From NCBI GenBank assembly GCA_003635185.1, contig PYJA01000100.1, positions 1 through 52,945 of the forward strand: 52,945 nucleotides of DNA. The letters run 5' to 3'. The first letter of the stretch is position 1, and each line of letters begins with the position of its first letter. A program made the position numbers and the translations under genes. A model generated the notes under the pieces. It saw nothing but the letters and a program-made list of their open reading frames with translations, was not told where the DNA came from and did not search any database. This DNA comes from Candidatus Poribacteria bacterium (GTDB lineage: Bacteria; Poribacteria; WGA-4E; WGA-3G). Shown piece after piece: positions 9,001 through 16,195 of this stretch.

Positions 9001-9176
9001 AGCGTTTTTTCACACAGAAGCGTGAGGTTAGATTGTCCGCAATAGTGCTGGAGTAGGTTTTGGAATGCGGCTCGGACGCTGCCCTCGTTTCCTGCACCGA
9101 GTTGCGCGTATTTTGTGAGTTCTGCATAGTATGTTTTGATCGGTTTGTGCGTGGGTTTGATGTTGAGATCGGGCAT
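6069..9176 (-). CDS. Type IIG/ISP-like restriction-modification enzyme (nuclease-methylase fusion)
   Basis: This 1,035-aa single-chain enzyme has an N-terminal PD-(D/E)XK nuclease signature (D75, then E85-x-K87 in YWEAKD). It is followed by an N6-adenine methyltransferase core: motif I FVGTGNF near residue 350 and motif IV NPPY at 452-455. The C-terminal half resembles the type ISP target-recognition region and ends with the characteristic QYRIKTDKRSGI segment and ISVSLETVDIV. There is no helicase block between nuclease and methylase, unlike true type ISP enzymes. Start 9176 is preferred because it has an AAAGGGGA site and a promoter at 9217-9245; the longer frame to 9260 would contain that promoter. 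Around 6483-6515 a C/G-rich palindromic repeat is translated in frame (PTPLAPLDKGVAA) and looks inserted. Expected activity is host methylation plus restriction of foreign DNA. Confidence 0.85.
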   Translation of the reverse strand: MPDLNIKPTHKPIKTYYAELTKYAQLGAGNEGSVRAAFQNLLQHYCGQSNLTLLCEKTLRTPQNKRITPDGEVVDAYGLPHGYWEAKDTQDDLHIEADKKFAAGYPSKNIVFQSPTHALLYQNGQLRLDLDIAEPKNLVQVLQNFFMYQEENISAWHAAVAEFREIVPELGEKLAALIETERQNNPHFHEAFTKFHQQCQTSINPNLSIAAVEEMLIQHLLTERIFATIFDNRDFTRRNIIAREIETVIDVLTERTLNRSEFLRPLNRFYVAIEKTALTITDFSQKQGFLNAVYEQFFQGFSVKVADTHGIVYTPQSIVDFMVKSIEHIGQTTFGRSLSDSGVHIIEPFVGTGNFIVRIMQELDPIALERKYTADPPELQCNEVMLLPYYIASLNIEHQFFTTTNRYAAFEGICLVDTFEMAEGQQMQLFSAENTARVEKQKQTPMFVVIGNPPYNVGQVNENDNNKNRKYETMDKKIKDTYAKDSKATNVNKLYDPYIKAIRWGLDRIGEEGVVAFITNNSFLDGAAFDGMRKHLAEDCDAIYILDLGGNARKGLKVSDANVFGIRVGVSINLFVKKKGDSSDAPQIFYYRTDDLWNKKQKFDFLNECQHVGGIEWQPIQPDVRHTWLTEGLHTEFDTFMPMGSKEAKAMQEDSVNVIFKNYSCGVVTGRDAWVCNFDRSVLTGNISRMIENYNAEVTRWTQRTDREVKVDDFVVSDDTKIKWTSSLKQYLKSGQTAEFADTKIRQSFYRPFTKLNLFFDRVMNQRVHVFPSFFPTPESEKENRVICLSGLGHDFFRCLIADRIPEYKFSNSSNGGTQCFPFYTYDEDGTNRRENITDWALTHFRTYYQDDSISKWDIFHWTYGILHHPDYREKYQANLKRDLPHIPTPLAPLDKGVAADFWGFANAGARLAEIHVNYESQPEYDKLKLVQNPNVPLNWRVEKMKLSKDKTSLIYNDFLTLDFIPAKTYDYRLGTRSALEWIVDQYRIKTDKRSGIVNDPNRADDPQYIVRLIGQVISVSLETVDIVGGLPGLE
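6483..6515. repeat. Palindromic G/C-tract repeat inside the restriction-modification gene
   Basis: AACCCCCTTGTCAAGGGGGG followed by GCGAGGGGGGTT lies in frame in the gene. The same type of motif (CCCCCTTATCAAGGGGGG, GATAAGGGGG) occurs in the MITE at 23029-23164 and near 38385. The resulting peptide interrupts a segment that otherwise reads smoothly from LPHIP to DFWGFANAG. Confidence 0.65.
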
Positions 9177-9216
9177 GGTGTCCCCTTTGTGTTTACTGAT
9201 GTTTGATCCAACGGCA

Positions 9217-9245
9217 ATTATATGAGAATCTGGGCGTGATTGCAA
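9217..9245 (-). promoter_or_regulatory. Sigma70-type promoter of the restriction-modification gene
   Basis: On the minus strand TTGCAA (9240-9245) is separated by exactly 17 bases from a perfect TATAAT (9217-9222). The predicted start of transcription is near 9210, giving a leader of about 34 bases before ATG 9176 with its AAAGGGGA ribosome binding site. This fixes the start codon choice. Confidence 0.75.
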
Positions 9246-9305
9246 GTGGAAAACGCTCAATCTGGGGTTATTTAATTTTATAAAGTTCGTATAATGCTTG
9301 AAAAC

Positions 9306-9353
9306 CTATTGATATTCTGATAACATAGTTTCTAAGTGGGTAAGAGGTGTCAT
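9306..9353 (-). pseudogene. 15-codon remnant of a small gene with a strong ribosome binding site
   Basis: A GAAAGGAG site eight bases upstream of ATG 9353 leads into MTPLTHLETMLSEYQ and then TAG (9306-9308). Shifting frame at the stop continues as FQALYELYKIK before another stop, as if the gene had lost sequence here. The N-terminus resembles small antitoxin-like proteins that start with a THLE-x-x-LSEYQ pattern, but this recollection is weak. It may be a truncated toxin-antitoxin gene in the defence block, or a short leader peptide. Confidence 0.35.
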
Positions 9354-9491
9354 TTTAAGCTCCTTTCAAAAAAATTAGTTAGACTGAAAGGATAACCTCT
9401 TTTCTACTTTTTGTATCTAAAAATCTTAAAACTGTCTAAACTATAGTAGTACTTAAGCTATCTACTATATCCCGTATTCAGAATACTTAGA

Positions 9492-9505
9492 TGTTCCACG
9501 GAACA
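9492..9505. promoter_or_regulatory. Possible operator palindrome upstream of the oxidoreductase array
   Basis: TGTTCC-AC-GGAACA is a 6-bp-arm inverted repeat centred 33 bases upstream of the first Gfo/Idh/MocA start codon. A second imperfect palindrome (TAGTAG...CTACTA) lies near 9445-9470. The position suits a repressor site, but no regulator gene is adjacent and no clean promoter hexamers were found here. Confidence 0.3.
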
Positions 9506-9530
9506 AAATCATTTTTAAGGAGAAATTTCC

Positions 9531-10568
9531 ATGTATAAAAGTGCATTTTTAGGATGTGGTGGTCGTGCGCGTGCGCATGCAAGCGCGTATCGTTTTGTTA
9601 AAGGCGGCAAAATTGGGGCAATCTGTGATATGAACGAAGAACTCCTCAATAAGTTCGGTGACGACTTTGATGTTTCTTCCCGCTACACAGATTTAGACGA
9701 GATGCTTGAAAAAGAGAAGCCCGATCTTCTCCACATTGTAACGGCACCGGTATTGCGCGGTACCAATCAACGCATACGGTATCCATTGATGAAGCAAGCG
9801 TCAGACCACGGCGTGCCAGCAGCAATTGTTGAAAAACCGATTGCTGTTGAAAGCGAAGATTGGAAGCAGATTGCTGGGTTAGCAGAAGAGACGAAAACAA
9901 AGTTTATTGTCAACACACAACTTAACTTTCATCCGAAAAACCTTGAATTAAAGCGGGATGTCGCAGAAGGTAAAATCGGTGAAATCAAGTTTATTGACGC
10001 AAGCGCACGCAGTACACCTGTAGACCAAGCGCCACATGTATTGCAGTTGGTGTCGTCATATATTGACAACTCACGTCCGGTCCGAGTATTAGGTCAAATT
10101 GCAGGTAGAGAACAGTTGGATTCTGCACAGCCCTCTCCGATGCATGCCGCTGGACAAGCAATTTATGAAAATGGTCTACACGTTTCACTTGCGTTTGGTA
10201 CTGGCATGGGGACGTTAGCATCAGAGGGTGGCGGCACAGTAACACATAAACGGGTTTTTGTTGTCGGCACAAAAGGTTTTGTACATTGGCGATTCAGTAG
10301 CTGGGAGCGATCCACACATGAAGGTGGTTACGAGGGAGGCCCACTCAGCTACGGTGAGCAGGATATTCAAGCGCAGGGTAATCTCACTGAAGCAGCCTTT
10401 GACTGGCTTGACGATGAGAAAAACGAACATCCAACACATCTCAAGCAATCCCTCGCTGAGTTCAATCTGCTTTTAGGGATTTACTATAGCGGCATAACGA
10501 ATCAGATCATTGATCTTCCGTTTGACCCACCTGATGGGTTAATGGCTTCTCTCAAGGAACACCTATAA
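9531..10568 (+). CDS. Gfo/Idh/MocA family oxidoreductase, copy 1
   Basis: The 345-aa product begins with a Rossmann motif (FLGCGGRARAHA, residues 6-17) and has the family EKPIA segment carrying the usual active-site lysine, followed by an (alpha+beta) domain with QLNFHPKNLEL. Members oxidise or isomerise sugars, cyclitols or related alcohols with NAD(P); the substrate cannot be read from sequence. An AAGGAG site lies nine bases before the ATG. It is the first of four closely related tandem copies (9.5-15.4 kb), and it alone is separated from the rest by an Rpn-family nuclease gene. Identity to the other copies is high throughout, including the LPF(D/E)PPDGL end. Confidence 0.9.
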   Translation: MYKSAFLGCGGRARAHASAYRFVKGGKIGAICDMNEELLNKFGDDFDVSSRYTDLDEMLEKEKPDLLHIVTAPVLRGTNQRIRYPLMKQASDHGVPAAIVEKPIAVESEDWKQIAGLAEETKTKFIVNTQLNFHPKNLELKRDVAEGKIGEIKFIDASARSTPVDQAPHVLQLVSSYIDNSRPVRVLGQIAGREQLDSAQPSPMHAAGQAIYENGLHVSLAFGTGMGTLASEGGGTVTHKRVFVVGTKGFVHWRFSSWERSTHEGGYEGGPLSYGEQDIQAQGNLTEAAFDWLDDEKNEHPTHLKQSLAEFNLLLGIYYSGITNQIIDLPFDPPDGLMASLKEHL

Positions 10569-10584
10569 TCCTACAAATTTATGT

Positions 10585-10607
10585 GGAGGCAGCTATAGCC
10601 TGCCTCC
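10585..10607 (+). terminator. Hairpin after oxidoreductase copy 1
   Basis: GGAGGCAG (10585-10592), a 7-base loop and CTGCCTCC (10600-10607) form a strong 8-bp stem 17 bases after the stop codon. No T-run follows, so it could be a transcript-stabilising hairpin instead of an intrinsic terminator. Confidence 0.45.
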
Positions 10608-10624
10608 CGCAACTACATAGAAAA

Positions 10625-10654
10625 TTAGCACGCACGCAAAAAGTATGCTATAAT
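10625..10654 (+). promoter_or_regulatory. Promoter of the Rpn-family nuclease gene
   Basis: TTAGCA (10625-10630), an 18-base spacer and a perfect TATAAT (10649-10654) lie about 40 bases before the ATG at 10694. The inserted nuclease gene therefore appears to carry its own promoter. Confidence 0.5.
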
Positions 10655-10693
10655 TTTGTATATGATATACGTTAAAACCGTGAAAGGAATGAA

Positions 10694-11599
10694 ATGGCAA
10701 GTTTTGATGCTGCCTCTAAAAAACAGGTCGAAACAAACCCAAAAGATTTTGTCCACCTCTGTTTCAGATTCGGATTGAAGAATATCACCGTGCTGGAGGT
10801 TGTTACGCCTGAGCAACCTACTGTAGAAATGCATCAGGCAGATATCCTTATTAAAGCACTGCATGATGGCAGAGAAGTGCTTGTACATTTTGAGTTTCAA
10901 ACTACTGATAGTTACGATCCAGAAATGCCACTACGGATGGCAGGTTATATCATTAGAGCAATTGAAGTTCACCGTCTACCAGTATATTCCAATGTCATCT
11001 ATTTGAGCCCTAATGCTGGCAGAAACGATCCGGGAAAATTTGAGCAAAATCTGGAAAACCACAATATTTCTATTGAATATCAGGTTTTCCGATTGATTGA
11101 GATAGATGGGCAAGAGATTCTTGATTTGAAGGCTGCGGGTTTGATTCCATTCACGCCGTTGATGAAACGTCCAGCAGATTTAGATTCCGAACAGTGGCTT
11201 CGCCGATGTGTTCAAGCTGCAGACAGTATTGATGGCGTGAACAAGCCGGAATATCTTGGAAGTCTTGCAATCTTGGGGAATTTAGTTTACGATTCACAAA
11301 CAATTTTGGATATTATTTCGGAGGAAACCATGCAACAACCATCAATTGTCGAATACGTCGCACCACAAGCACGCGAACAAGGAATTCAACAAGGAATTCA
11401 ACAAGGTGCTAAAGAAATTATTCGGAAACTCATCCTTCAGGTTCTTACACAGCGCCTACAGCTAGACGCAACACAAACTATCAAGCCAATACTTGATGAA
11501 ATTGACGACCTGCCTCGCCTTGAACAACTGCATAGCGCTGCGATACTTGCAGAAACTCCCGAAGATTTCATGCAAGCGCTAAACAAAGACAGTGAATGA
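10694..11599 (+). CDS. Rpn-family (PD-(D/E)XK) recombination-promoting nuclease/putative transposase
   Basis: This 301-aa protein has the layout of the Rpn/transposase_31-like family. The N-terminal PD-(D/E)XK core has a conserved aspartate in ADILIKALHDG and E-x-Q in HFEFQT, and the C-terminus is helical and variable. Residues near 230-243 contain a short repeat (EQGIQQGIQQGAKE) encoded by tandem GGAATTCAACAA units. Characterised Rpn proteins are DNA endonucleases that promote recombination and are often mobile. The gene sits between copies 1 and 2 of the oxidoreductase array, has its own promoter, and is followed by a partial copy of itself. Confidence 0.8.
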   Translation: MASFDAASKKQVETNPKDFVHLCFRFGLKNITVLEVVTPEQPTVEMHQADILIKALHDGREVLVHFEFQTTDSYDPEMPLRMAGYIIRAIEVHRLPVYSNVIYLSPNAGRNDPGKFEQNLENHNISIEYQVFRLIEIDGQEILDLKAAGLIPFTPLMKRPADLDSEQWLRRCVQAADSIDGVNKPEYLGSLAILGNLVYDSQTILDIISEETMQQPSIVEYVAPQAREQGIQQGIQQGAKEIIRKLILQVLTQRLQLDATQTIKPILDEIDDLPRLEQLHSAAILAETPEDFMQALNKDSE

Positions 11600-11652
11600 A
11601 CCGATGCTGGCCCTGTGCTACAAATGGACTGAGTAGATGATCGGAGGAAACT

Positions 11653-11910
11653 ATGCAACAACCACCAATTGTCGAATACGTCGCACCACAAGCACGCGAA
11701 CAAGGAATTCAACAAGGTGCTAAAGAAACCACTCGAAAGCACATCCTTCAGGTTCTTACACAACGACTACAGTTAGATGCAACACAAACTATCAAGCCAA
11801 TACTTGATGAAATTGAAGACATACATCACCTTGATCATCTGTTCAATACTGCAATGCAGGTAGATACCGCAGAAGATTTCATGCAAGCGCTAAACGAAAA
11901 TAGTGAATAA
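11653..11910 (+). pseudogene. Partial duplicate of the Rpn-family gene (C-terminal part only)
   Basis: The 85-codon frame starting MQQPPIVEYVAPQAREQGIQ repeats the last part of the preceding nuclease gene, including the segment LQVLTQRLQLDATQTIKPIL and the EDFMQALN end. It contains one GIQQG unit where the full gene has two. The DNA copy begins at the shared CGGAGGAAAC just before the internal ATG, which supplies a GGAGG ribosome binding site, so it may still be translated. The nuclease core is absent. A tandem segmental duplication is the simplest explanation; an immunity or regulatory fragment is possible. Confidence 0.7.
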
Positions 11911-11969
11911 CCGAACTGCTATTCTTTAGCTTTGTTACTCAATATTGGAATATTAAAGGAGACATATTT

Positions 11970-13007
11970 ATGTATAAAACTGCTATGTTAGGGTGTGGTG
12001 GTCGTGCGCGTGCACATGCTGACGCGTATCGCTTTGTGAAAGGCGGTAAACTCGCAGCTATCTGCGATATGAACGAGGAATTACTTAACCGATTTGGAGA
12101 TGACTTCGGTATCTCTTCCCGCTACACAGATTTAGATGAGATGCTTGAAAAAGAGAAACCCGATGTCCTTCATATCGTCACAGCACCTGTTTTACGCGGT
12201 ACTAGTGAACGGATTCGGTATCCGTTGATGAAACAAGCATCTGATCACGGTGTGCCAGCAGCAATTGTGGAAAAGCCGATTGCCGTTGAAAGCGAGGACT
12301 GGAAGCAGCTTGCCGGGTTAGCTGAAGAGACAAAAACAAAGTTTGTTGTCAACACACAACTCAATTTCCACCCAAAAAACCTTGAATTGAAACAAGATGT
12401 CGCAGAAGGTAGAATTGGTGAAATCAAGTTCATTGATGCCAGTGCACGCAGCACACCTGTCGACCAAGCACCTCACGTGCTGCAACTCGTCTCTTCCTAT
12501 ATTGATAACTCGCGTCCAGTGCGTGTACTCGGACAGGTGGCTGGCGCTCAGGATTTGGACTCCACTCAGCCCTCCCCAATGCATGCAGCTGCTCAGGTAA
12601 TATATGAAAATGGTCTCCACGTCTCTCTTGCATTTGGGGCAAGTGTAGGGACGCGAGTGCCTATAGATTCGGGTAATCACACACATAAACGCGTTTTTGT
12701 CGTGGGAACGAAAGGTTTCGTGCATTGGCGGTTCAGCAGTTGGGAACGCGCAACACAAGAAGGCGGTTACGAAAATGGTCCACTCGACTATGGAGAGCAG
12801 GATGTCGTTGCCCAGGGCAATCTTACCAATGCAGTTTTTGATTGGCTTGACGATGAAAACAAAGTGCATCCGACACATCTTAAACAATCCCTCGCGGAAT
12901 TCAATCTTCTTCTTGGCATTTACTACAGTGGCGTAACGAATCAGATTATTGATCTTCCCTTTGAACCGCCTGATGGGTTAATTGATGTTTTGCGAGAAAA
13001 ACTGTAA
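11970..13007 (+). CDS. Gfo/Idh/MocA family oxidoreductase, copy 2
   Basis: A 345-aa paralogue of copy 1 with the same Rossmann motif (MLGCGGRARAHADA), EKPIAVESEDWK and QLNFHPKNLELK segments. A strong AAAGGAG site precedes the ATG. Differences from the other copies cluster in the region around residues 195-235 (GAQDLDSTQPSP, then GASVGTRVPIDSG), the likely substrate-facing part of the C-terminal domain. Full length and intact active-site segments suggest all copies are functional. Confidence 0.9.
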   Translation: MYKTAMLGCGGRARAHADAYRFVKGGKLAAICDMNEELLNRFGDDFGISSRYTDLDEMLEKEKPDVLHIVTAPVLRGTSERIRYPLMKQASDHGVPAAIVEKPIAVESEDWKQLAGLAEETKTKFVVNTQLNFHPKNLELKQDVAEGRIGEIKFIDASARSTPVDQAPHVLQLVSSYIDNSRPVRVLGQVAGAQDLDSTQPSPMHAAAQVIYENGLHVSLAFGASVGTRVPIDSGNHTHKRVFVVGTKGFVHWRFSSWERATQEGGYENGPLDYGEQDVVAQGNLTNAVFDWLDDENKVHPTHLKQSLAEFNLLLGIYYSGVTNQIIDLPFEPPDGLIDVLREKL

Positions 13008-13095
13008 AACTTGTTTATAACAGAACGGTTAGAAATTGCTCCTACCGTGTGGGGTCCAAACTGCATAAGTCTTGTACTATAATGGAGACATCTCT

Positions 13096-14136
13096 ATGTA
13101 TAAAACTGCGATGTTGGGGTGTGGTGGTCGCGCCCGTGGACATGCAGATGCTTATCGCTTCGTCAAACGGGGAAAACTCGCTGCAATCTGCGATATGAAC
13201 GAAGAACGACTCAACAACTTCGGAGATGACTTTGACATCTCTTCGCGTTACACCGACTTGGACGAGATGCTTGAAAAAGAAAAACCTGATGTGCTGCATA
13301 TCGTCACAAGCCCTGTGATTCCGAATAGTGAGAAACGTATCCGTTATCCGTTGATGAAACAGGTATCCGACCACGGTGTTCCCGCGGCGATTGTTGAGAA
13401 ACCGATTGCTGTTGAAGGCGAAGACTGGAAACAAATTGCAAGATTAGCAGAAGAGACGAAAACGAAGTTTGTCGTTAATACACAACTCAACTTCCACCCG
13501 AAAAATCTGGAGTTAAAAAAGGATGTCGCAGAAGGACGTATCGGCGAGATTAAGTTTATTGATGCGAGCGTGCGTAGTAGACCTGCCGAGCAGGGAGCAC
13601 ATATGCTTCAGTTGGTGTCCTCATACATTGACAACTCACGTCCCGTGCGGATTCTTGGACAGATCGCTGGAAGTGAAAATTTGAATTCTGATTCGCATCC
13701 CTCTCCGCCGCATGCAGTTGGACATGTTTTGTATGAGAACGGTCCCCATGTCTCTCTTGCATTTGGAACAGAGATGGCACAAATGGCATCCGATGACCCG
13801 GGTATCTATGGCCACAAACGTGTTTTTGTTGCTGGGACGAAGGGCTTCGTTCATTGGCGGTTCAGTAGTTGGGAACGCTCAACGCTGGCGGATGGCTATG
13901 AGAGCGGTCAACTTAACTACGGAGAGCAAGATGTCGTTGCGCAGGCTAACTTCACCGAAGCCATTTTTGATTGGTTAGACGATGAGAGCAATGTGCATCC
14001 GACACATCTCAAACAATCCCTTGTTGAGTTTAATATTATCTTAGGGATGTACTACAGCGGAATAACAAACGAGATTGTTGAACTCCCGTTTGAACCGCCC
14101 GATGGATTGATTGATGTCTTGAGAGAAAAACTATAA
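13096..14136 (+). CDS. Gfo/Idh/MocA family oxidoreductase, copy 3
   Basis: A 346-aa paralogue. The start is placed at 13096, after GGAG and in line with the MYKTAMLGCGG start of the other copies; the frame is open eight codons further upstream. It is the most divergent copy: VKRGKL for VKGGKL, SPVIPNSEKRIR for APVLRG-x-x-x-RIR, and SARSTPVDQ replaced by SVRSRPAEQ. The EKPIA active-site segment is retained. The NAD(P)-dependent oxidoreductase role is known for the family; the substrate is not. Confidence 0.9.
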   Translation: MYKTAMLGCGGRARGHADAYRFVKRGKLAAICDMNEERLNNFGDDFDISSRYTDLDEMLEKEKPDVLHIVTSPVIPNSEKRIRYPLMKQVSDHGVPAAIVEKPIAVEGEDWKQIARLAEETKTKFVVNTQLNFHPKNLELKKDVAEGRIGEIKFIDASVRSRPAEQGAHMLQLVSSYIDNSRPVRILGQIAGSENLNSDSHPSPPHAVGHVLYENGPHVSLAFGTEMAQMASDDPGIYGHKRVFVAGTKGFVHWRFSSWERSTLADGYESGQLNYGEQDVVAQANFTEAIFDWLDDESNVHPTHLKQSLVEFNIILGMYYSGITNEIVELPFEPPDGLIDVLREKL

Positions 14137-14184
14137 TACGTCAACTTACACAATATCTGAAGGATCGCTTTTCATTAAAAACTT

Positions 14185-14220
14185 GTTCGTAGTCGCGCAA
14201 TTCATTGCGCCTCTTACGTT
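14185..14220. repeat. Dispersed palindromic repeat (GCGCAAT-TC-ATTGCGC)
   Basis: Between oxidoreductase copies 3 and 4 the segment GTTCGTAGTCGCGCAATTCA contains a 7-bp perfect inverted repeat with a 2-base loop. A diverged copy of the same sequence occurs at 25729-25766, upstream of the histidine kinase. The rest of this 204-base gap holds no gene that I can see. Confidence 0.5.
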
Positions 14221-14340
14221 CAACACCTAAATATGATCTCAAAATCTCATAATGAGGTTTTTCTTCAGAATTGGTAATTCATTTTGTTGTTAACACTATC
14301 TATTTTGGTTTAAATTAACATACTATTAAGGAGATTCTTT

Positions 14341-15378
14341 ATGTATAAAACCGCTATGTTAGGGTGTGGTGGTCGTGCGCGTGCGCATGCTGATGCATAT
14401 CGCTTTGTTAAAGGTGGTAAACTCGCAGCAATCTGCGATATGAATGAGGAATTACTTAACCGATTCGGAGACGACTTCGGTATCTCTTCCCGTTACACAG
14501 ATTTAGATGAGATGCTTGAAAAAGAGAAACCGGATGTGCTTCACATCGTCACAGCACCATTGTTTCGTGGTTCAAATGAACGTATTCGGTATCCGCTAAT
14601 GAAGCAAGCATCAGACCACGGTGTGCCAGCAGCGATTGTTGAGAAACCGATTGCCATCGAAAGTGAAGACTGGAAACAAATTTCGGGGTTAGCAGAAGAT
14701 ACAAAAACAAAGTTTGTTGTCAACACGCAACTCAACTTTCATCCACAAAACCTTGAACTGAAGCAGGACGTAGCAGAAGGTAAAATCGGTGAAATCAAGT
14801 TTATTGATGCAACCGCTCTCAGCACACCTGTAGATCAGGGGCCACACGTGCTTCAGTTAGTTTCATCTTATATTGACAATTCACATCCAGTCCGCGTATT
14901 AGGGCAAATTTCTGGCGGTGCGCATTTAGATTCTGCGCAGCCATCTCCAGAATCTGCTGCTGCAAGAGTACAGTATGAGAATGGACTGCATGTCTCTTTC
15001 GCATTTGGGACAGCCATCGCACCCTTTGGCTCCGATGATCCGAAGGCTTTCTTTACTAAACGCGTCTTTGTTGTTGGCACAGATGGATATGTGCATTGGC
15101 GGTTCAATAGTTGGGAACGTTCAACCCGAGAAGGCGGCTACGAAGGTGGACCGCTCAATTACGGGCAGCAAGATGTTGTCGCCCAAGGAAATCTGACCAA
15201 TGCAGTTTTTGATTGGCTTGATGATGAGAACAAAGTACATCCAACACATCTCAAGCAATCACTCGCTGAGTTCAATCTGCTTTTAGGTATCTACTATAGC
15301 GGCATTACAAATGAAGTGATTGAACTGCCGTTTGATCCGCCAGACGGGTTGATGGATTCGCTTAGGGAAAGGTTATAG
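14341..15378 (+). CDS. Gfo/Idh/MocA family oxidoreductase, copy 4
   Basis: A 345-aa paralogue, last of the array, preceded by AAGGAG. It keeps the Rossmann GCGGRARAHADA motif and EKPIA but differs in the central region (GGAHLDSAQPSPESAAAR, then APFGSDDPKAFFTKR). A terminator-like hairpin follows at 15386-15426, suggesting the array ends here. Confidence 0.9.
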   Translation: MYKTAMLGCGGRARAHADAYRFVKGGKLAAICDMNEELLNRFGDDFGISSRYTDLDEMLEKEKPDVLHIVTAPLFRGSNERIRYPLMKQASDHGVPAAIVEKPIAIESEDWKQISGLAEDTKTKFVVNTQLNFHPQNLELKQDVAEGKIGEIKFIDATALSTPVDQGPHVLQLVSSYIDNSHPVRVLGQISGGAHLDSAQPSPESAAARVQYENGLHVSFAFGTAIAPFGSDDPKAFFTKRVFVVGTDGYVHWRFNSWERSTREGGYEGGPLNYGQQDVVAQGNLTNAVFDWLDDENKVHPTHLKQSLAEFNLLLGIYYSGITNEVIELPFDPPDGLMDSLRERL

Positions 15379-15385
15379 AATTCAT

Positions 15386-15426
15386 GTGTCCATAGATTCG
15401 CTAAATTAGGCTATGGATACCTTTTT
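15386..15426 (+). terminator. Intrinsic terminator after the oxidoreductase array
   Basis: A 10-bp stem (GTGTCCATAG pairing with CTATGGATAC, one G-U pair) with a 15-base loop is followed directly by CTTTTT. It begins eight bases after the stop of copy 4 and lies before the ribosome binding site of the LamG gene. Confidence 0.6.
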
Positions 15427-15450
15427 AGCAAAAAATGGAGATATAATCAG

Positions 15451-16185
15451 ATGTCTATTTCAAAGATTTTTTATATCGTTTCAATACTTTTTCTTTTTTC
15501 TATTGTAAGTTTCACAGCAAACGCCGAATTAGTCGGCTATTGGTCATTTGATGAAGAAGACGGAGTAACTGACCTGACAGGCAACGGGCACAATGGCGTT
15601 GTCCACGGAAAACCGCAGGTTGTAGAAGGCAAGGTTGGTGAAGCATTAGAATTCAACGGTGCAACTGATTATGTCGCAATCCCTGATCACAAAGCGATCT
15701 CAGAATTAGATGCGTTGTCTATGTCCGCGTGGATTCAACCCAAAAAACTCGGAGCGTGGGTAGCCGTTTTAGAAAAAGGTATCCATCAGAACTGGAGTTA
15801 CGGCTTCTTCATTGAACCAGATGGCACACTCTCGTTTGAGGTCTCCACCGGACCTGCAAATAATCTCGTCTGCTGTGTAGGCAATGTTGCACTTAAGATT
15901 GGTCAATGGTATCATATTTTTGGCTCTTATGATGGCAAGTCAGTGAAGGCGTATGTTGATGGTAAGTTAGAAGGCGAAATGGCAGGGAATGACGCGGTCC
16001 ACAAAACCGATGGATTACCCTTTACTATCGGTAGCAGAAACGGACAAAACTTCTTTGCTGGTGTTGTCGACGAAGTTGCATTTTGGAACGAGGCAATATC
16101 TGTTGAGGAGTCCATGAATCCATCACCTGTCCAACCAAAGGGCAAACTAACAACCACTTGGGGCAAGTTAAAAACTCGGCACTAA
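15451..16185 (+). CDS. Secreted LamG/concanavalin-A-like domain protein
   Basis: The 244-aa protein has a signal peptide (hydrophobic residues about 8-23 ending in ANA, cleavage before ELVGYWSFDE). One LamG domain covers most of the rest: YWSFDEEDG, a DLTGNGHNG loop, LEFNGATDYV, SAWIQP, WYHIFGSYDG-x-x-VKAYVDG and VDEVAFWNEA. This jelly-roll fold binds sugars or peptides at the cell surface. The last residues, GKLTTTWGKLK, recur at the end of the other LamG protein (23222-24001), suggesting a shared C-terminal tag. The PhyH gene follows after only 10 bases, so the two are probably co-transcribed. Confidence 0.85.
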   Translation: MSISKIFYIVSILFLFSIVSFTANAELVGYWSFDEEDGVTDLTGNGHNGVVHGKPQVVEGKVGEALEFNGATDYVAIPDHKAISELDALSMSAWIQPKKLGAWVAVLEKGIHQNWSYGFFIEPDGTLSFEVSTGPANNLVCCVGNVALKIGQWYHIFGSYDGKSVKAYVDGKLEGEMAGNDAVHKTDGLPFTIGSRNGQNFFAGVVDEVAFWNEAISVEESMNPSPVQPKGKLTTTWGKLKTRH

Positions 16186-16195
16186 AAACAAAACG

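Noticed and set aside
848..9176. Complete known multi-gene defence systems (Thoeris, DISARM, BREX)
   Set aside because: No TIR-domain ThsB, no DISARM helicase or DUF1998 gene, and no BREX PglZ/BrxC genes are present; only the SIR2, NTPase and single-chain restriction enzyme are seen.
9177..9260. Longer N-terminus for the restriction-modification enzyme
   Set aside because: A TTGCAA-17-TATAAT promoter lies inside this stretch and a good ribosome binding site precedes the internal ATG 9176.
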